Part shown: in pieces, positions 35,911-46,430 of the stretch
Layout: the number at the start of each line of letters is the position of its first letter
How positions within the stretch are numbered: position 1 is the stretch's first letter
Source: Tubiluchus corallicola
Lineage: Eukaryota; Priapulida; Priapulimorpha; Priapulimorphida; Tubiluchidae
Assembly (NCBI GenBank): GCA_030141605.1
Contig: JAQGDQ010000804.1
Span: 1-64,000 of the forward strand
Direction: 5' to 3'
Length of the DNA: 64,000 bases
Made by a program: the position numbers and the translations under genes
Notes under the pieces: generated by a model
The model's input: the letters and a program-made list of their open reading frames with translations, nothing else
Told to the model about the DNA's origin: nothing
Database searches by the model: none

Positions 35911-36700
35911 ACCGAAACTAGAATATTTCAAAAAATATTAAGGCATCAGGGAAAAACTCCTGTCATGACATATGGAGAAATGCACGTTGTGAAAGATTGC
36001 CCAGTTAAAACTGCTTGATAAAGTTGAACGTAACAGTCAGCATTGAAACTGTACCAACAATAACGGTACAGAAAACAGCCACTATTTAAAGATTACATGA
36101 TCGAAATTACTTTGTTGAAGTTGAATAACAGCATCCGATTAAAGATTATTTTATTGAAAATATCACTATTAAAACAACTAAATGGACAGTAACTTATACT
36201 TAAATTTAAAAAAATTAATAGCTTGTTGTTTATCATAAAATTCAGATTTGTGCACAATCCAAATCATACTCATTAGCTCCCTGAAAAATATAAAAAGCGA
36301 TCTGACAAAACTAAAATAACAAATCAGTGACGAGTCAACGACCTATCGTATGCCCAATGGTCTATTGACTATTGTAGTCACGGGGCAGGCATAATTCTAA
36401 AATAAAAGAAATCAGCCGTCGAGACAGCAAGCACAGCAATAATATGTTCATCAGTTTAGTGAATTGGCGCTCAAAATTACGCCCACTGCGCCAAAAATTA
36501 CGTTCAAGTCCATCAAATTAGGGAGACCTACTGCTATGTCAACGACTTCTTCTTCTTCTTCGCTGAATCAAACGTCCAGGGACATGATTCTGCTCACCTC
36601 TCTATGCCAGGACTCCCTACACGCTGCAATGCCCCAAGTACATTTGTTTCTAAGGATCAATGCTGAAGTGTTTAAATCTTTCTGTGCAAAATCTAAGTAA
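35911..36700. other. Spacer between the 76-bp array and the LINE fragment
   Basis: AT-rich to about 36,420. A less AT-rich patch at 36,440-36,700, with a (TTC)n motif, may be the untranslated 3' end of the adjoining LINE or an unrelated element. Its 78-codon plus-strand frame is not recognised. Confidence 0.3.
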
Positions 36701-36701
36701 G

Positions 36702-37540
36702 TTAACATCTGTCCTCCTGCAGGTTTTTAGCTGGTTCTATGGCTTGTTGAAGAGCAATCTTCACTGGAATATCATCAGGTAGTCTAAGCATATGCCCAAT
36801 CCATCTTAAACATCGCCTTTTTATTTTTCTTGTCCAAGGTTCTTCTTTTATTTTTTCATATAGATCTTTGTTTGAAATTTTCTTTGGCCATCTAATACCC
36901 AAAATGTTTCTGTAATTTCGCCTTTGAAACGCATCGATTTCAGCTTTATGACTTGCTTTTAATGTCCAGAGCTCAGAGTTATACAGAAATACAGTTTCGA
37001 CTAAGGCTGAGAATATTCTGATTTTTGTTTCTAAAGAAATATTCCTATTTTCAAAAACTTTTGTTAGTTTTGAGTAAGCCGATAATGCCATTATCTTTCG
37101 TCTTAATATGTCGTCCTCTGTTGCTAGCAGACTACCGAGATACTTGCATCTTTGCCATGATTCATCACCATGGCGTGTTAGTGAAACTCTTCAGTTTTAT
37201 TTTTGTTTATAACGAGATCCATTCTGTTCAGTTTCTCCTCTATTGAGTTTTTTATTTCATCTACTTCTTCTTTGTTTCTTGTAATCCATGCCACATCATC
37301 AGCATACTGCATTGATATCGTAGTTGACTTACTTTGTAGAGAGCTGTAACTGTGTTCTTGTCTTACTTCATTTGGTATTAATTTAGGATCAAGAATTGTG
37401 TAGTTGTGATCTTCTAGGTCTTTCAATGGTATAACTTTGTCCTCAGTGAGAGCAATGGCAAGATATAAAGTGAAAAGTACAGGGCTTAGACAGTCACCCT
37501 GAGGTACTCCTTTTCCCTTCACACCTGACTTGAATTAATG
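36702..37540 (-). mobile_element. LINE reverse-transcriptase remnant, 5'-truncated and frameshifted
   Basis: Minus-strand frame 37522-37178 carries GVPQGDCLSPVLFTLYL and MQYADDVAWITR, the RT motifs around the catalytic aspartates (F/YADD). A second frame, from about 37,165 to 36,702, carries CKYLGSLLATEDDI, RIFSALVETVFLYNSELW and RRCLRWIGHMLRLPDD, the thumb and carboxy-terminal part of non-LTR RTs. The two frames are separated by a frameshift near 37,175. The endonuclease and upstream RT are missing, and a stop lies just upstream of the first motif. It is a dead 5'-truncated copy. The clade is not assigned. Confidence 0.85.
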
Positions 37541-39066
37541 TATTTTCTAACATTATACTTATGATGTATATTTCATCAGGTTCAAGGATTTCTTCAACGA
37601 CGGTGGCCAAGAAAGATCAGGAAATATGAAGAATCTTTGGAATTTTGCGTATGACATAAAAATCAGTATCAGTAACGGCCAGATACACAGAGATATTGTG
37701 ACAGTGCTGAATGTAAAATTGAGTGCTCTAACTAGAGGTTCTAATCCGAATAAGCGATGCTCATTTTTAATGATAATTTCTTAACACAATTTAACGTAAC
37801 ATTGATTTGAAATTTTGATATTTCCTTCTACTTGTAGAGGTCGTCGAAAAGGGACACAACGACACGATTTCTATATTTCGCTCTTTAAGATTTTCTATAT
37901 TGCTCAGTGCTGCAAACCTTTGATCTAGTACGGTTATGGGCATTGTAATTTTCTCTTTTGGTTTTGTACATTTCGTTGTATATTTTTAGTTTATAGAATA
38001 AAAACTACTGTACTTTTCTTTATGTATACGAGATTATTTATTTACACGCTAGCTGGATCTAACTCACATAATAGTCTTTATTATATATATGCAAGCGTTT
38101 TCTTTGCAACGAAGCAGTAGTAATAGTTTGATCAATATCCTATAGTTATGCGTTCTTATGTCTAACCTACAGCGCGCCTTTTTTGAGATTAGCAGTTACT
38201 AAACTAATATAATTAGGGCAACTTTACTTAAATCAAATTGGATAACGTCTGCTGACATTGCGCTTTATAATTTGCTGTTACCAACTATTTTGGCAAGTTT
38301 CTTGTGAAATATTACATCTCTTCTGAAGTATTAGCAACAAAAGTTTTTATTCTCGCTAAGTGAATCATAGGTTCAATTGTTGTTGCAGGTTAAAAACGTC
38401 AGTTAAACGATATCTGTTTGCTTCTTATATAAACTAGTCTTGATAACCACCTATTGTTCCTGTGTGACACAACAGTCACAACTTTGTGTTCTTTTTGAGT
38501 AAAATTCAGAGTGCTTCGTCATCTCATGAGCCGAATCTCCACAAGCCACTCTCCCTACCCTTTTGAACATTCTTTTATCCATCACTTCTATCCTTACTTT
38601 GCCCAACTCTTTTTTTAAATTGCCTAAAAACCTTCGGTTTTTTTGTTCTTTTTTTTAACAACCTAACGAGTTTTACTTCTGGTTCTTGCCATTTATTATG
38701 TGCACGCTGTCATATAATCATTATTATTAATATCTATTTTTTCCCAGTGTTTCTTGATATTGTATTTGTATTTACATTTCCAAATAAATTTATTATTATT
38801 ATAAAAATTGCACAATTGTATTCGGAATTTTTTTTTCAAAAAACATTCACAACAAAGTGTCCGGTGCCCAAACTACCGTGTCCACGTTCTGATTTTGAAT
38901 TGCTGGACTAAGCTACAGTCCAGATAACAGACTGACGTGCCAGCTTCTTTGTAAAAAACAGAAAAAGTTAATAGTGATCTTTTTATTTCAGCATGCTATG
39001 ACTGTAACTGGATTTCTCTGAGCAAAGTGTGATGTTAGTCCATGTTGGTCATTAGATCAGTGAAAA
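37541..39066. other. AT-rich spacer and leader of the three-gene cluster
   Basis: No gene is seen from 37,541 to 38,940. A short ATT tail at 38,785-38,805 after CAAATAAATTT suggests a retroposon 3' end. A strong acceptor-like TCTTTTTATTTCAG ends at 38,991, 75 nt before the first ATG. It could be a 5'-UTR intron acceptor or a trans-splice site. Confidence 0.45.
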
Positions 39067-39354
39067 ATGGACACTGTTAATTCAAGTGAACTGAACTCTA
39101 CAGAAGACAGATCTGGTTTAGGAGTACAAAGGAGACGCGGACTTCATGAACGATTCTTGTCGTACATTCACTGGCTATATCTGCAATACCTCCTGGGAAC
39201 AGCGTTGTACATGTTGGAGCCCTGGGAACAGGCCGTATTTAATTCAGTAATTGTCGTCATTTTTTGCATGTCTGTTTACACAACTTACGTGTTCTTGCCT
39301 CAGTACACTAGGAATTTATTGGTATATGCAGGCATTTCAGACAGCTTGTTATAA
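39067..39354 (+). CDS. SPTSSA: Small subunit of serine palmitoyltransferase (SPTSSA/B-like)
   Basis: 95 residues in one exon. Small SPT subunits sit in the endoplasmic reticulum membrane, bind the SPTLC1-SPTLC2 heterodimer, raise its activity and set acyl-CoA preference in the first step of sphingolipid synthesis. The signature is unmistakable: YLQYLLGTALYMLEPWEQAV followed by FNSVIVV and YTTYVFLPQY, which lines up with the human proteins' QYLLVTALYMLEPWERTVFNS and YTGYVFMPQH. A hydrophobic span covers about residues 58-80. The ~30-residue amino-terminal extension is longer than in vertebrates. The ATG is preceded in frame by TGA at 39061. Whether it is the A or B paralogue cannot be told. 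It heads a compact three-gene cluster. Confidence 0.9.
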   Translation: MDTVNSSELNSTEDRSGLGVQRRRGLHERFLSYIHWLYLQYLLGTALYMLEPWEQAVFNSVIVVIFCMSVYTTYVFLPQYTRNLLVYAGISDSLL

Positions 39355-39401
39355 ATCCTTGTCTCACAGAGTGTGATTTAGAAGATTTCTGTTATTGGAT
39401 T
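39355..39401 (+). promoter_or_regulatory. Intercistronic spacer with acceptor-like TCCTTGTCTCACAG
   Basis: Only 47 nt separate the SPTSS stop from the next ATG. The spacer holds a short pyrimidine tract ending in CACAG (39356-39369), a plausible 3' splice site. There is no AATAAA. This suits a trans-spliced polycistron but could be chance. Confidence 0.4.
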
Positions 39402-40001
39402 ATGCAAAAAGCCTTGTTTGCTGAAGCGCAGACATTTTTTAGTGTTGCTAGGCAACAGGTATCCGCTTGGAAAGAAGTTATTAATTCAGGAGAAACAAAC
39501 TTCAATAATTTGGAAAATTTTGCTGAGCAGCTTTCCGTCATAAAACTCACATCGGCCGAGTCATCAGACATATTATTGCAGTTTCCCGATGTGAAAGACA
39601 AAGTGATTGTTAAAATTCTGGAAGCTTGTGAAGGGCAGACGGCTCAGCTGTTGGAGAAGTTGCAAAAACTTGGCGAGATCTCCGTGCAAGTAACACAGAA
39701 CGCTGACAAAGTTGAAGAAGTTTATCAGGCATCAGATTTGCCGTTAGACGTGATTCTTCAAGCGACCGCTACACTTCCGTCGGTTGCAGATATACTAGAG
39801 TTTGTGAATCGATATAAAACGGTTTTCTCTAACGAACATGAGAACAAGACGAACTATTTGCAAAAGTTAGATTACTGGAACGTTGACGTACTTCGAAGAA
39901 TTAAAAACCTGTGGCTAAAAACTAGAGCAATTGACGAACTGGAAAAGAAGGTGGCGCCATACCTTGTCTATTTTATGAAAGAAAATTTCAAAACAGGATA
40001 A
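39402..40001 (+). CDS. AIRIM: AIRIM / C1orf109 homologue, AFG2-interacting ribosome maturation factor
   Basis: 199 residues, no intron. In mammals AIRIM partners CINP and the AAA ATPases SPATA5/SPATA5L1 (AFG2A/B) in cytoplasmic maturation of pre-60S ribosomes. Recognition rests on the overall helical pattern and on several matching stretches: NLENFAEQLSVI, FPDVKDKVIVKILE, ILQATATLPSVADILEFV and NKTNYLQKLDYW. Human counterparts are NLAEQLQAA, FPDLKERL, AVLQPSAVSPSVADMLEWL and KYLLSSIQWGDL. Length matches the human protein (~200). The frame is open upstream through the spacer, but ATG 39402 aligns with the family start region. The position between SPTSS and OTUD6B suggests shared transcription. 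Confidence 0.85.
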   Translation: MQKALFAEAQTFFSVARQQVSAWKEVINSGETNFNNLENFAEQLSVIKLTSAESSDILLQFPDVKDKVIVKILEACEGQTAQLLEKLQKLGEISVQVTQNADKVEEVYQASDLPLDVILQATATLPSVADILEFVNRYKTVFSNEHENKTNYLQKLDYWNVDVLRRIKNLWLKTRAIDELEKKVAPYLVYFMKENFKTG

Positions 40002-40069
40002 TCTTTTTTGCTTTAGCTACTGTTACCGCTCAGTTTTTTCCGGCACTGATTGCCGTGACTGTTCCCGTA
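40002..40069 (+). promoter_or_regulatory. Intercistronic spacer with acceptor-like CTTTTTTGCTTTAG
   Basis: 68 nt between the AIRIM stop and the preferred OTUD6B ATG. It begins almost at the stop codon with a strong pyrimidine tract ending in TTTAG (40003-40016), followed by a second possible site CCGCTCAG ending at 40033. There is no poly(A) signal. Confidence 0.45.
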
Positions 40070-40948
40070 ATGGCAGAAAGCTCTGAAGATCTTCAGCAAA
40101 GACACAGACAAGAGCGGAAAGAGTTGCAGAGTTACATCCAGCAGTTGAAGCACGCCGTTCCAAAAGGCGACAAAAAGAAGAAAAAAGAAGTAACCGCGGA
40201 AGTAGCCAGGCTGACGGCAGAACTGGAAGAAAAACAGGCAAAGGAAAGTGCGGGTTCGAATCCGGAGAGAATCCTGGAAGATGAAATGAAGAAGCTGAGT
40301 GTCGACTCCAGTGACGTAAACTCTCCCCGCGAACAAGCCGAGATCACAGATAGACAAAAGAAAAAGTCAAAGGCACAGAAGAGGAGAGAAAAAAAAGCTG
40401 AGATGGAAAAAGAGAGAGAAAGGAACATCGCGGAACAAGAAGAGGAGAACTTACTTGGTTCGCGAAACGTAGAAGCGCAGAAACTTGCCTCTCTTTTAGC
40501 TTCTAGAGGTTTAGCGATACATGAGGTTCCTTCCGATGGAAATTGCTTGTACAATGCAATAAGCCATCAGCTAAACCTCAAAGGCAAATTCTTAAACGTT
40601 CAGACGTTGAGACGGTTGACATCTCAGTACATGGTCTCTCATCCTGACACTTTTCTTCCCTTTCTTGTCAATCATGACACGGGGGAACTGCTGAGCGCCG
40701 ACGATTACGACTCGTACTGCGACGACATCGCCAACACGACCGCGTGGGCCGGACAGCCCGAGATCCGAGCCGTTACGCAAGTCCTGGAGGCGGCGATCGA
40801 AATCTTGCAAGCGGATGGTCCCTTGATCATCATAGGTGAAGAATTTGCTCATAAGGAATCACTCAGTATCACTTATCATCGACATGCTTATGGTTTAGGA
40901 GAACATTATAACTCTACTTTACCATTAACAGAAAACTCCGACAGTTAA
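40070..40948 (+). CDS. OTUD6B: OTU-domain deubiquitinase OTUD6B
   Basis: 292 residues, intronless. OTUD6B is a cysteine deubiquitinase linked in mammals to translation control and proteasome function. The amino-terminal ~120 residues form a charged coiled coil (RHRQERKELQSYI, KSKAQKRREKKAEMEKERE), as in the human protein. The OTU domain follows: IHEVPSDGNCLYNAI contains Asp156 and the catalytic Cys159, then FLPFLVNHDTGE, NTTAWAGQPEIRA, and HAYGLGEHYNS with catalytic His279. All catalytic residues are intact. ATG 40070 (MAESSEDL) matches the family start better than the in-frame ATG at 40055. A frame-preserving single exon and close spacing to AIRIM mark it as the last gene of the cluster. Poly(A) signal AATAAA is at 41145-41150. 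Confidence 0.93.
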   Translation: MAESSEDLQQRHRQERKELQSYIQQLKHAVPKGDKKKKKEVTAEVARLTAELEEKQAKESAGSNPERILEDEMKKLSVDSSDVNSPREQAEITDRQKKKSKAQKRREKKAEMEKERERNIAEQEEENLLGSRNVEAQKLASLLASRGLAIHEVPSDGNCLYNAISHQLNLKGKFLNVQTLRRLTSQYMVSHPDTFLPFLVNHDTGELLSADDYDSYCDDIANTTAWAGQPEIRAVTQVLEAAIEILQADGPLIIIGEEFAHKESLSITYHRHAYGLGEHYNSTLPLTENSDS

Positions 40949-41144
40949 TGAAGTAAGAAGGCTATGAATATGTAATGTTCGTGGCACTGATTGGTTTAAT
41001 GTAGCCACAATTTGAATTTGTTTTGTGATGAATCACTGATTACTCATTTTGATAGCAATGGTGTGCATTGGAAGTTTTGTATGCAATTATTGTAGCACAT
41101 TGATTTTGATGATAATGATGGGCCATTTGATTTTTTTGTGGTAA

Positions 41145-41150
41145 AATAAA
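41145..41150 (+). terminator. Poly(A) signal AATAAA of the SPTSS-AIRIM-OTUD6B cluster
   Basis: AATAAA lies about 200 nt after the OTUD6B stop, followed within 20 nt by T-rich sequence. It is the first canonical signal seen after the start of the cluster. Confidence 0.55.
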
Positions 41151-41159
41151 CATGCTTTT

Positions 41160-42160
41160 TATCACTCATATTTGTTCAACATTTTTTGTTTATTCACCCT
41201 TATTTGTTCTATTTAAAAAAAGCAAAACTTTGGTGAGATACAGAGCCCAGAACTTCTCAGCAAGTTATATATATAATATGATATCCGTCATTTCTATATA
41301 ATTGTGCAATCCAGCACTCAATGACAAGACCTACTCATTGTAGATGGTTGAGGTTGGACTGGAATCTAGCTGATCAACAAGGCTAAGCTTCTAGAACAAG
41401 ACAGTGTTCAGATGTAGGTGTCTTAGCCATGTTCAGATGTGAATATGTCATCTCTCTACGAGGATATTATATACATAGCTTGCAATAAACGCAGCTCTCA
41501 TAGTTTTCAAGCATATATTTATTTTACACATACATTTTACTCAGTTCAGTTTCTATCTGGTTGGTTAAACATGGTTAAAGTTATTGACTTCAGTTTAGTA
41601 ATGAAATTCTCACTTCCCGCGCAATCCTAGGGTCTAACATCAGTGGCAGCTCCTGCATAGGCACTGTGGAACTGCAGCGCCCCCTGCAGTTCTTTACTCG
41701 ATATTATCAATAACATACAATATTATGAGTCTTTTTCTTTAATTCTTTCTTTATACTTGTACATTCTTCAATCCTTAAGCTTAATGTCACTAGCCATCCC
41801 CTAGCTCAAGAAAAAAACCACAAAAATCCTTGTATGGCTTCATAGCTCCACGGAAGTGAGCTTCATAGCTCACTTTGTTTGGCTGTTGTGAGCATACGGC
41901 TATGCACTGATGTCCAAGATAAGAAGCTGCACGCTACGTAGAGAAAGCACTGTCGCTCACACAGTGCCGACCCTGTTTTTGCAAGTGTAAGGTAGTGTTT
42001 CTTTCTCGTGTTTCTTTTATACGTTTGTTTTGTTTTTCACAATATTAAAACAATGGCTAAAAATCTTTTGAAGCAACGCCCTCACCAACTTCCACTGTCT
42101 AACGTGGTTTACACATTCAAATGAGGAATCATCGTCAAATCAAGTCACTCAGCTCAGTCA
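41160..42160. other. Convergent intergenic region
   Basis: Lies between the 3' ends of OTUD6B and the zinc-finger gene. A GC-richer patch at 41,640-41,690, beginning CAGTGGCAGCTCC, resembles a hAT-type end but no matching inverted partner was found. No gene seen. Confidence 0.35.
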
Positions 42161-42185
42161 CTTTTGAATTTGCTTAATATAACTG

Positions 42186-44000
42186 CTATTTATTAGCATG
42201 TTTTTTTACGCTGTGAATTTTTAAACCATGCATGTGTCGAAATGCTGCTCCACATTCAGTACAGATGCATGGTTCTTCTTTTGAGTGAACTCTCCTCGTG
42301 TGCTTGTTTAAATAAGTTGCATCAGCGAAAGCTAGAGAACACTCGGTGCACTTAAATGGTTTTCTACCCGTATGACTGCTCATATGTATTTTTAAGTTTG
42401 CCGAGTATCGATAAGCTGCACCACACTCGCTGCAAATGTATGGCCTTTCCTGTGTGTGAACCCTCATGTGCCTTTTCAAATGAGTTGTATCAACAAAAGC
42501 TGATGAACATTCAGTGCACTTGTAAGGTTTTTCTCCAGTGTGAATTCTTAAATGTGTTTTTAAACTAGCAGACTGACTAAAAGCATGTTGACATAAAGTA
42601 CATTTAAAAGGTTTTTCACCTGTATGCACCCTCATGTGTATTTTTAAAGTGTGAGATTCGAAAAAGCTTGCTGGACACTGAGTGCATTTACATGGCTTCT
42701 CAGAAGAATGAGTTCTCATGTGTTTTTTCAAAACATTGGGACAATTAAATGAAGAGCTGCAAATGCTACACTTGAATGGCTTCAACCCAATATGGCTCAA
42801 TATGTGTCTCCTCAAAGAAACTAACTGAGCAAAAGTGGCATTGCACTTATCACATTTATAAGGTTTTACTCCTGTGTGAGTTCTCATATGTGTCTTAAGG
42901 TGTGCCATGTCAATAAAAGAGGCTTCACATTTATCACACTTGTACGGCTTTCTGCCTATGTGAATCAGTAAATGTTTCTTTAAGCTAGATGAATACCCAA
43001 AGACTGCTTGGCATTTGTCACATTTGTAAGGTTTCTCACCCGTATGGCTCCTCTTATGTGAGGTTAAATGTGACGAGTGAATGAAAGCAGCACAACACTT
43101 GTCACATTTAAATGGTCTTTCTCCTGTGTGAATCATCACATGCTTTTTCAAACTGAAAGCATGACCAAAGGAAGCTTGACATTGGTCACACTTAAATGGC
43201 TTATCTCCAGTATGCATCTTTAAGTGCCTTTTCAGATAACATTCCCAGGAGAAACTGGCATTGCAGTGGCTACACTTAAAACGCTTTGCAGATCCAGTGT
43301 GAATCTTCATGTGAGTAATCAAGTGAGTAGAGTGACTAAATGTCACATGACACAGCCGGCATTGAAAAAGCTGAGTCACCAAATGTTTTCTCAAATGCTT
43401 CTTCAAGGTGGATTTGACAGAAAAAGCAGAATTACATTGACTACATTTATAAGGTCTTTCGCCCGTGTGACTTCTTCCGTGTACCTTCAAGCCTGACAAG
43501 TCCCTAAAGGCTGCTGCACATTCAGTGCATTTAAATGGCTTATCTCCCGTGTGAGATTTAACATGTCGTTTCAAGCTGGACTTATGATTGAAAGACGTCT
43601 CACACATATCACACTGAAATTTCTTCTCACAGCTGTGGGTTCTCAAGTGTGAGGAAGTTTTGAAAACCGACAGACATAGGAGACAAGCGAATGGTGGTCT
43701 TTCTAGTTCTGCTGCTTTTGAAGAGGATCCGTCATTTTGTCCATCCAACAGATTTTCTTCAAACTTTACATCATCATTTGTAAGAGAGTCTTCTTCAAAC
43801 TTTGTAAAGTTATCGAGATCATCAACTTCACATTCTTTATCATCAACTTTCCCACCTTCTAACTGGTATGACGAATCTGGATCATACTTCACAGCATTGT
43901 CACTAACGCTAACATCGCACGCTTCGTCGCAAACTTCCGATGCTGGCTCAATTTTAATTAGAAAGCTTTCCAGTTGATAAACATTATGATGGGTATCCAT
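42186..44000 (-). CDS. Poly-C2H2 zinc-finger protein, 17 canonical fingers plus one degenerate
   Basis: 604 residues in a single exon from ATG 44000. The first ~100 residues are acidic (about 60 residues rich in D and E) with no recognisable KRAB, ZAD, BTB or SCAN domain. Residues ~104-601 are a continuous finger array with TGEKP-type linkers. The first unit ([19 protein letters not shown]) lacks the final histidine. The next 17 have C-x2-C-x12-H-x3-5-H, several with HTGEKPYKC or HTGERPFKC linkers, and the last two have H-x4-H spacing. Such arrays bind DNA in the nucleus, and fingers often duplicate and vary, so the target is not predictable and no orthologue is named. The coding sequence ends AATAAATAG, so a poly(A) signal overlaps the last two codons. 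Confidence 0.92.
   Translation of the reverse strand: MDTHHNVYQLESFLIKIEPASEVCDEACDVSVSDNAVKYDPDSSYQLEGGKVDDKECEVDDLDNFTKFEEDSLTNDDVKFEENLLDGQNDGSSSKAAELERPPFACLLCLSVFKTSSHLRTHSCEKKFQCDMCETSFNHKSSLKRHVKSHTGDKPFKCTECAAAFRDLSGLKVHGRSHTGERPYKCSQCNSAFSVKSTLKKHLRKHLVTQLFQCRLCHVTFSHSTHLITHMKIHTGSAKRFKCSHCNASFSWECYLKRHLKMHTGDKPFKCDQCQASFGHAFSLKKHVMIHTGERPFKCDKCCAAFIHSSHLTSHKRSHTGEKPYKCDKCQAVFGYSSSLKKHLLIHIGRKPYKCDKCEASFIDMAHLKTHMRTHTGVKPYKCDKCNATFAQLVSLRRHILSHIGLKPFKCSICSSSFNCPNVLKKHMRTHSSEKPCKCTQCPASFFESHTLKIHMRVHTGEKPFKCTLCQHAFSQSASLKTHLRIHTGEKPYKCTECSSAFVDTTHLKRHMRVHTQERPYICSECGAAYRYSANLKIHMSSHTGRKPFKCTECSLAFADATYLNKHTRRVHSKEEPCICTECGAAFRHMHGLKIHSVKKHANK
42189..42194 (-). terminator. Poly(A) signal overlapping the zinc-finger gene's last codons
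   Basis: On the minus strand the Asn and Lys codons before the stop read AAT AAA, giving a perfect AATAAA. If used, cleavage would fall some 10-30 nt downstream, leaving an extremely short 3' UTR. No other canonical signal was seen nearby on this strand. Confidence 0.45.
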
Positions 44001-44480
44001 GACGACCAGTTAGTGCTCAAGCATCAGCTGATTAGATGATTTTTGTCATTCCTGTAAGGGATGAAATTGTTTAATTTTAATTGCGGATGCATTAAGACAT
44101 AGCAAATAAATGATCCAAGGTGAAAATAATATTATAGCATTAACAATTTCGTAAAGACAATTCTTACAAGACGACTTTAAAAATGTTCCAGGTAATGTTG
44201 TTACCCATTGTTCGACAGTGGTATAGATTTTACGTGTAAATTCTGTTAGCCTGCTATCATTTGAGGATCAATAAACGAAAAATATGTAGAATGTCTATGC
44301 AGTATTGATCATTGGTAGACAGACTAATAGCATGTATTATAGCACGCAGTTTTGACTTTGTGCAAAATGTTTTGGATGGTTTTGTTGTGATTGTGTGCTG
44401 TTGGTGTTGGTACTGTAGGTGTCGTCATTGTTGTCATCATCATCATCATCACCATGGTAGATGTGGTGAGTGTGCTGTGA
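44001..44480. other. 5' flank of the zinc-finger gene
   Basis: No gene. Includes a (CAT)n run at 44,436-44,455. The promoter for the minus-strand zinc-finger gene should lie here, but no clear TATA-type element was picked out. Confidence 0.3.
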
Positions 44481-44830
44481 ATGGTGTGGTGGGAAAGTAA
44501 GGTGGGTGTGGTGTAGTTTGGTCTCGGTGGTGTGGTGTAGTTTGGTCTGGGTGGTGTGGTATTGATGGTGTGGTATGGGTGATATGGTGCGGATAATGTG
44601 GTGTAAAGTGGTGTGGTGTGCTATGGTGTGATGTTGTGGTATGGTGTGGAGCGTGTTGCGAGTGGAGCAGTGGGTGGTGTGGTGTTGATGATGTCGTATG
44701 GGTGATATGGTGCGGATAATGTGGTGTGGTGTGCTATGGTGTGATGTTGTGGTATGGTACGGAGCGTGTGTTGCGAGTGGAATAGTGAGTTAGTGTGGTG
44801 TGATGTGGGTTATTGTTGTGAGTTTATGCG
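44481..44830. repeat. GGTGTGGT-rich degenerate repeat
   Basis: Short G-doublets separated by T or TGT dominate about 300 bp on the plus strand (GGTGTGGTGTAGTTTGGTC and relatives), with a ~150-bp higher-order duplication. The density of GG doublets could allow two-layer G-quadruplexes. Confidence 0.75.
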
Positions 44831-45544
44831 CAAATTTTTTTGCAGGGTTTGGCTAGTGTATTATGAATACGGAAACACTCTGTATACTTGCACATCTGAG
44901 TTAAAGAAATCTACGGCCAGGTCTATCGCCACTATGGAGCTGAAAAGTACCTAACAAATTACTCTAAGTAATAATAATATACCGAGTTCATCAAACATTA
45001 TAAAATATGAATAACGACAAATCTGACACTAAATAAACAAAAATATTCTGTATCTTTATTGTTCAGCAGTTGTAAAAATATTATTTATTAGACCATAAAT
45101 GACTAACCAAACAAAAAGAAATCAGATATGCTGTAATATAACATTCAAAAGAAATGCATACGAGTTAAAAATGAGTTTTTGTGACCAAACTTGTGTGCGT
45201 GTTTAAGTTATTTTGCATATATATGCTGTGCTTTTCAATTCTGCATAAAACATTATTTATTGTTGCACATTAGAGTACCTCTACACTTGTTATTAACGGT
45301 ACTGTCTGTCCTATTATTGTTCACGTCTGTGATGTAAAATTCAGTTGAGTGACGTAAAATGAGTTATGAATCAGGTTTATTAACCTTTTTTGATACTGTA
45401 GTAATGTTTTTATTGACTATAATAGTTGTAAGCAGTGACTTGCTTGGGGTGCTATTACAATGGTACAAATTCCCTGCTAATTGAATTTAGAAACCAGAAA
45501 AAATAGGAACTTTGAAATTCGGACACAGCTTGGCTGACTAGTTA

Positions 45545-45645
45545 TAATAATGGACTGTCAGGAGGTTTGGGTAACACGGCAATCTAACGATTATGGTGCT
45601 GCCTTGCGAGCAGATGGTCTATGGTTCAATTCCAGGCTGTGTTAT
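45545..45645 (+). mobile_element. tRNA-derived SINE-like fragment
   Basis: GGTTCAATTCCAGGC resembles a Pol III B box, and a plausible but degraded A box lies ~50 nt upstream. It is short and lacks a clear tail. Confidence 0.35.
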
Positions 45646-45949
45646 AACTTGTCACGTTTCCTGCATTTCAAAGGTTGGTTTTCATACATTAACTCTGGTA
45701 ATTTTGGGTTTGTGCCATTATGCTGTCCTAGAAATTTTTTTGCCTTGAAATGTTTTAATATTTACTTACTAATGTAACTTTAATTACAGATTATGAAGAC
45801 TTGACATTATCACTACGCTTAGGATGTTATGTATTGGTTTGCTTCTACTTCTGGCAGTAAATAGTGAGCATTTCTGCATGTTTTTTATCTGTATTGTCCA
45901 TTGAATTTAAATGAAAGTTTTTAAAAGTCATCCTAAGTAAGGAAACCTT

Positions 45950-46430
45950 GAAAGGAAACCTACTGTTTCTTCACATATGCGCCACTAGTTCTTCGCTGTT
46001 ACATGCATTTCACCATTCACTAGAATGATGGCACTAGCATCTGCATTTCGGAAATGCATTGCACAAAAAACAGGTGTTGCATCTCTCAGTTCAAGTGTGT
46101 TAGTGTGTGACTAAATACACACGTTCGACAGTTCAAATATGAGCATGATAAGTTTGAAATTTGTATTTTTATCTTAGAACTTGCCAAGTGACTGCAGTGT
46201 ACAACACACTGAATATTTTACAGTAGCGCTGTACTTCAATTTTTGCTTTCACAAACACGTGCAACACGTTCGTGGAATATTTCTGATCTTGAACATTATG
46301 TCAGTTTGTGACTTCAGTATGTCAGTTTATTTGGGCTCGCCCACCATTAATTAAGTTTTTAGTCTATTATTTAATTATCAGAAACGCTTTTGCAGTATTA
46401 ATTGCGTTAAAATGTATACTTTTTTCCGTA
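45950..46430 (+). repeat. Dispersed repeat family A, copy 1
   Basis: This ~480-bp sequence recurs in reverse orientation at 52,630-53,110, partly at 53,480-53,780 (reverse) and partly at 59,380-59,620 (same orientation). Shared blocks include TATTTAATTATCAGAAACGC and CAATTTTTGCTTTCACAAAC. No coding capacity or clear termini, so probably a non-autonomous transposon. Confidence 0.7.

Noticed and set aside
41642-41960. hAT element beginning CAGTGGCAGCTCC
   Set aside because: No matching right end or target duplication was seen.
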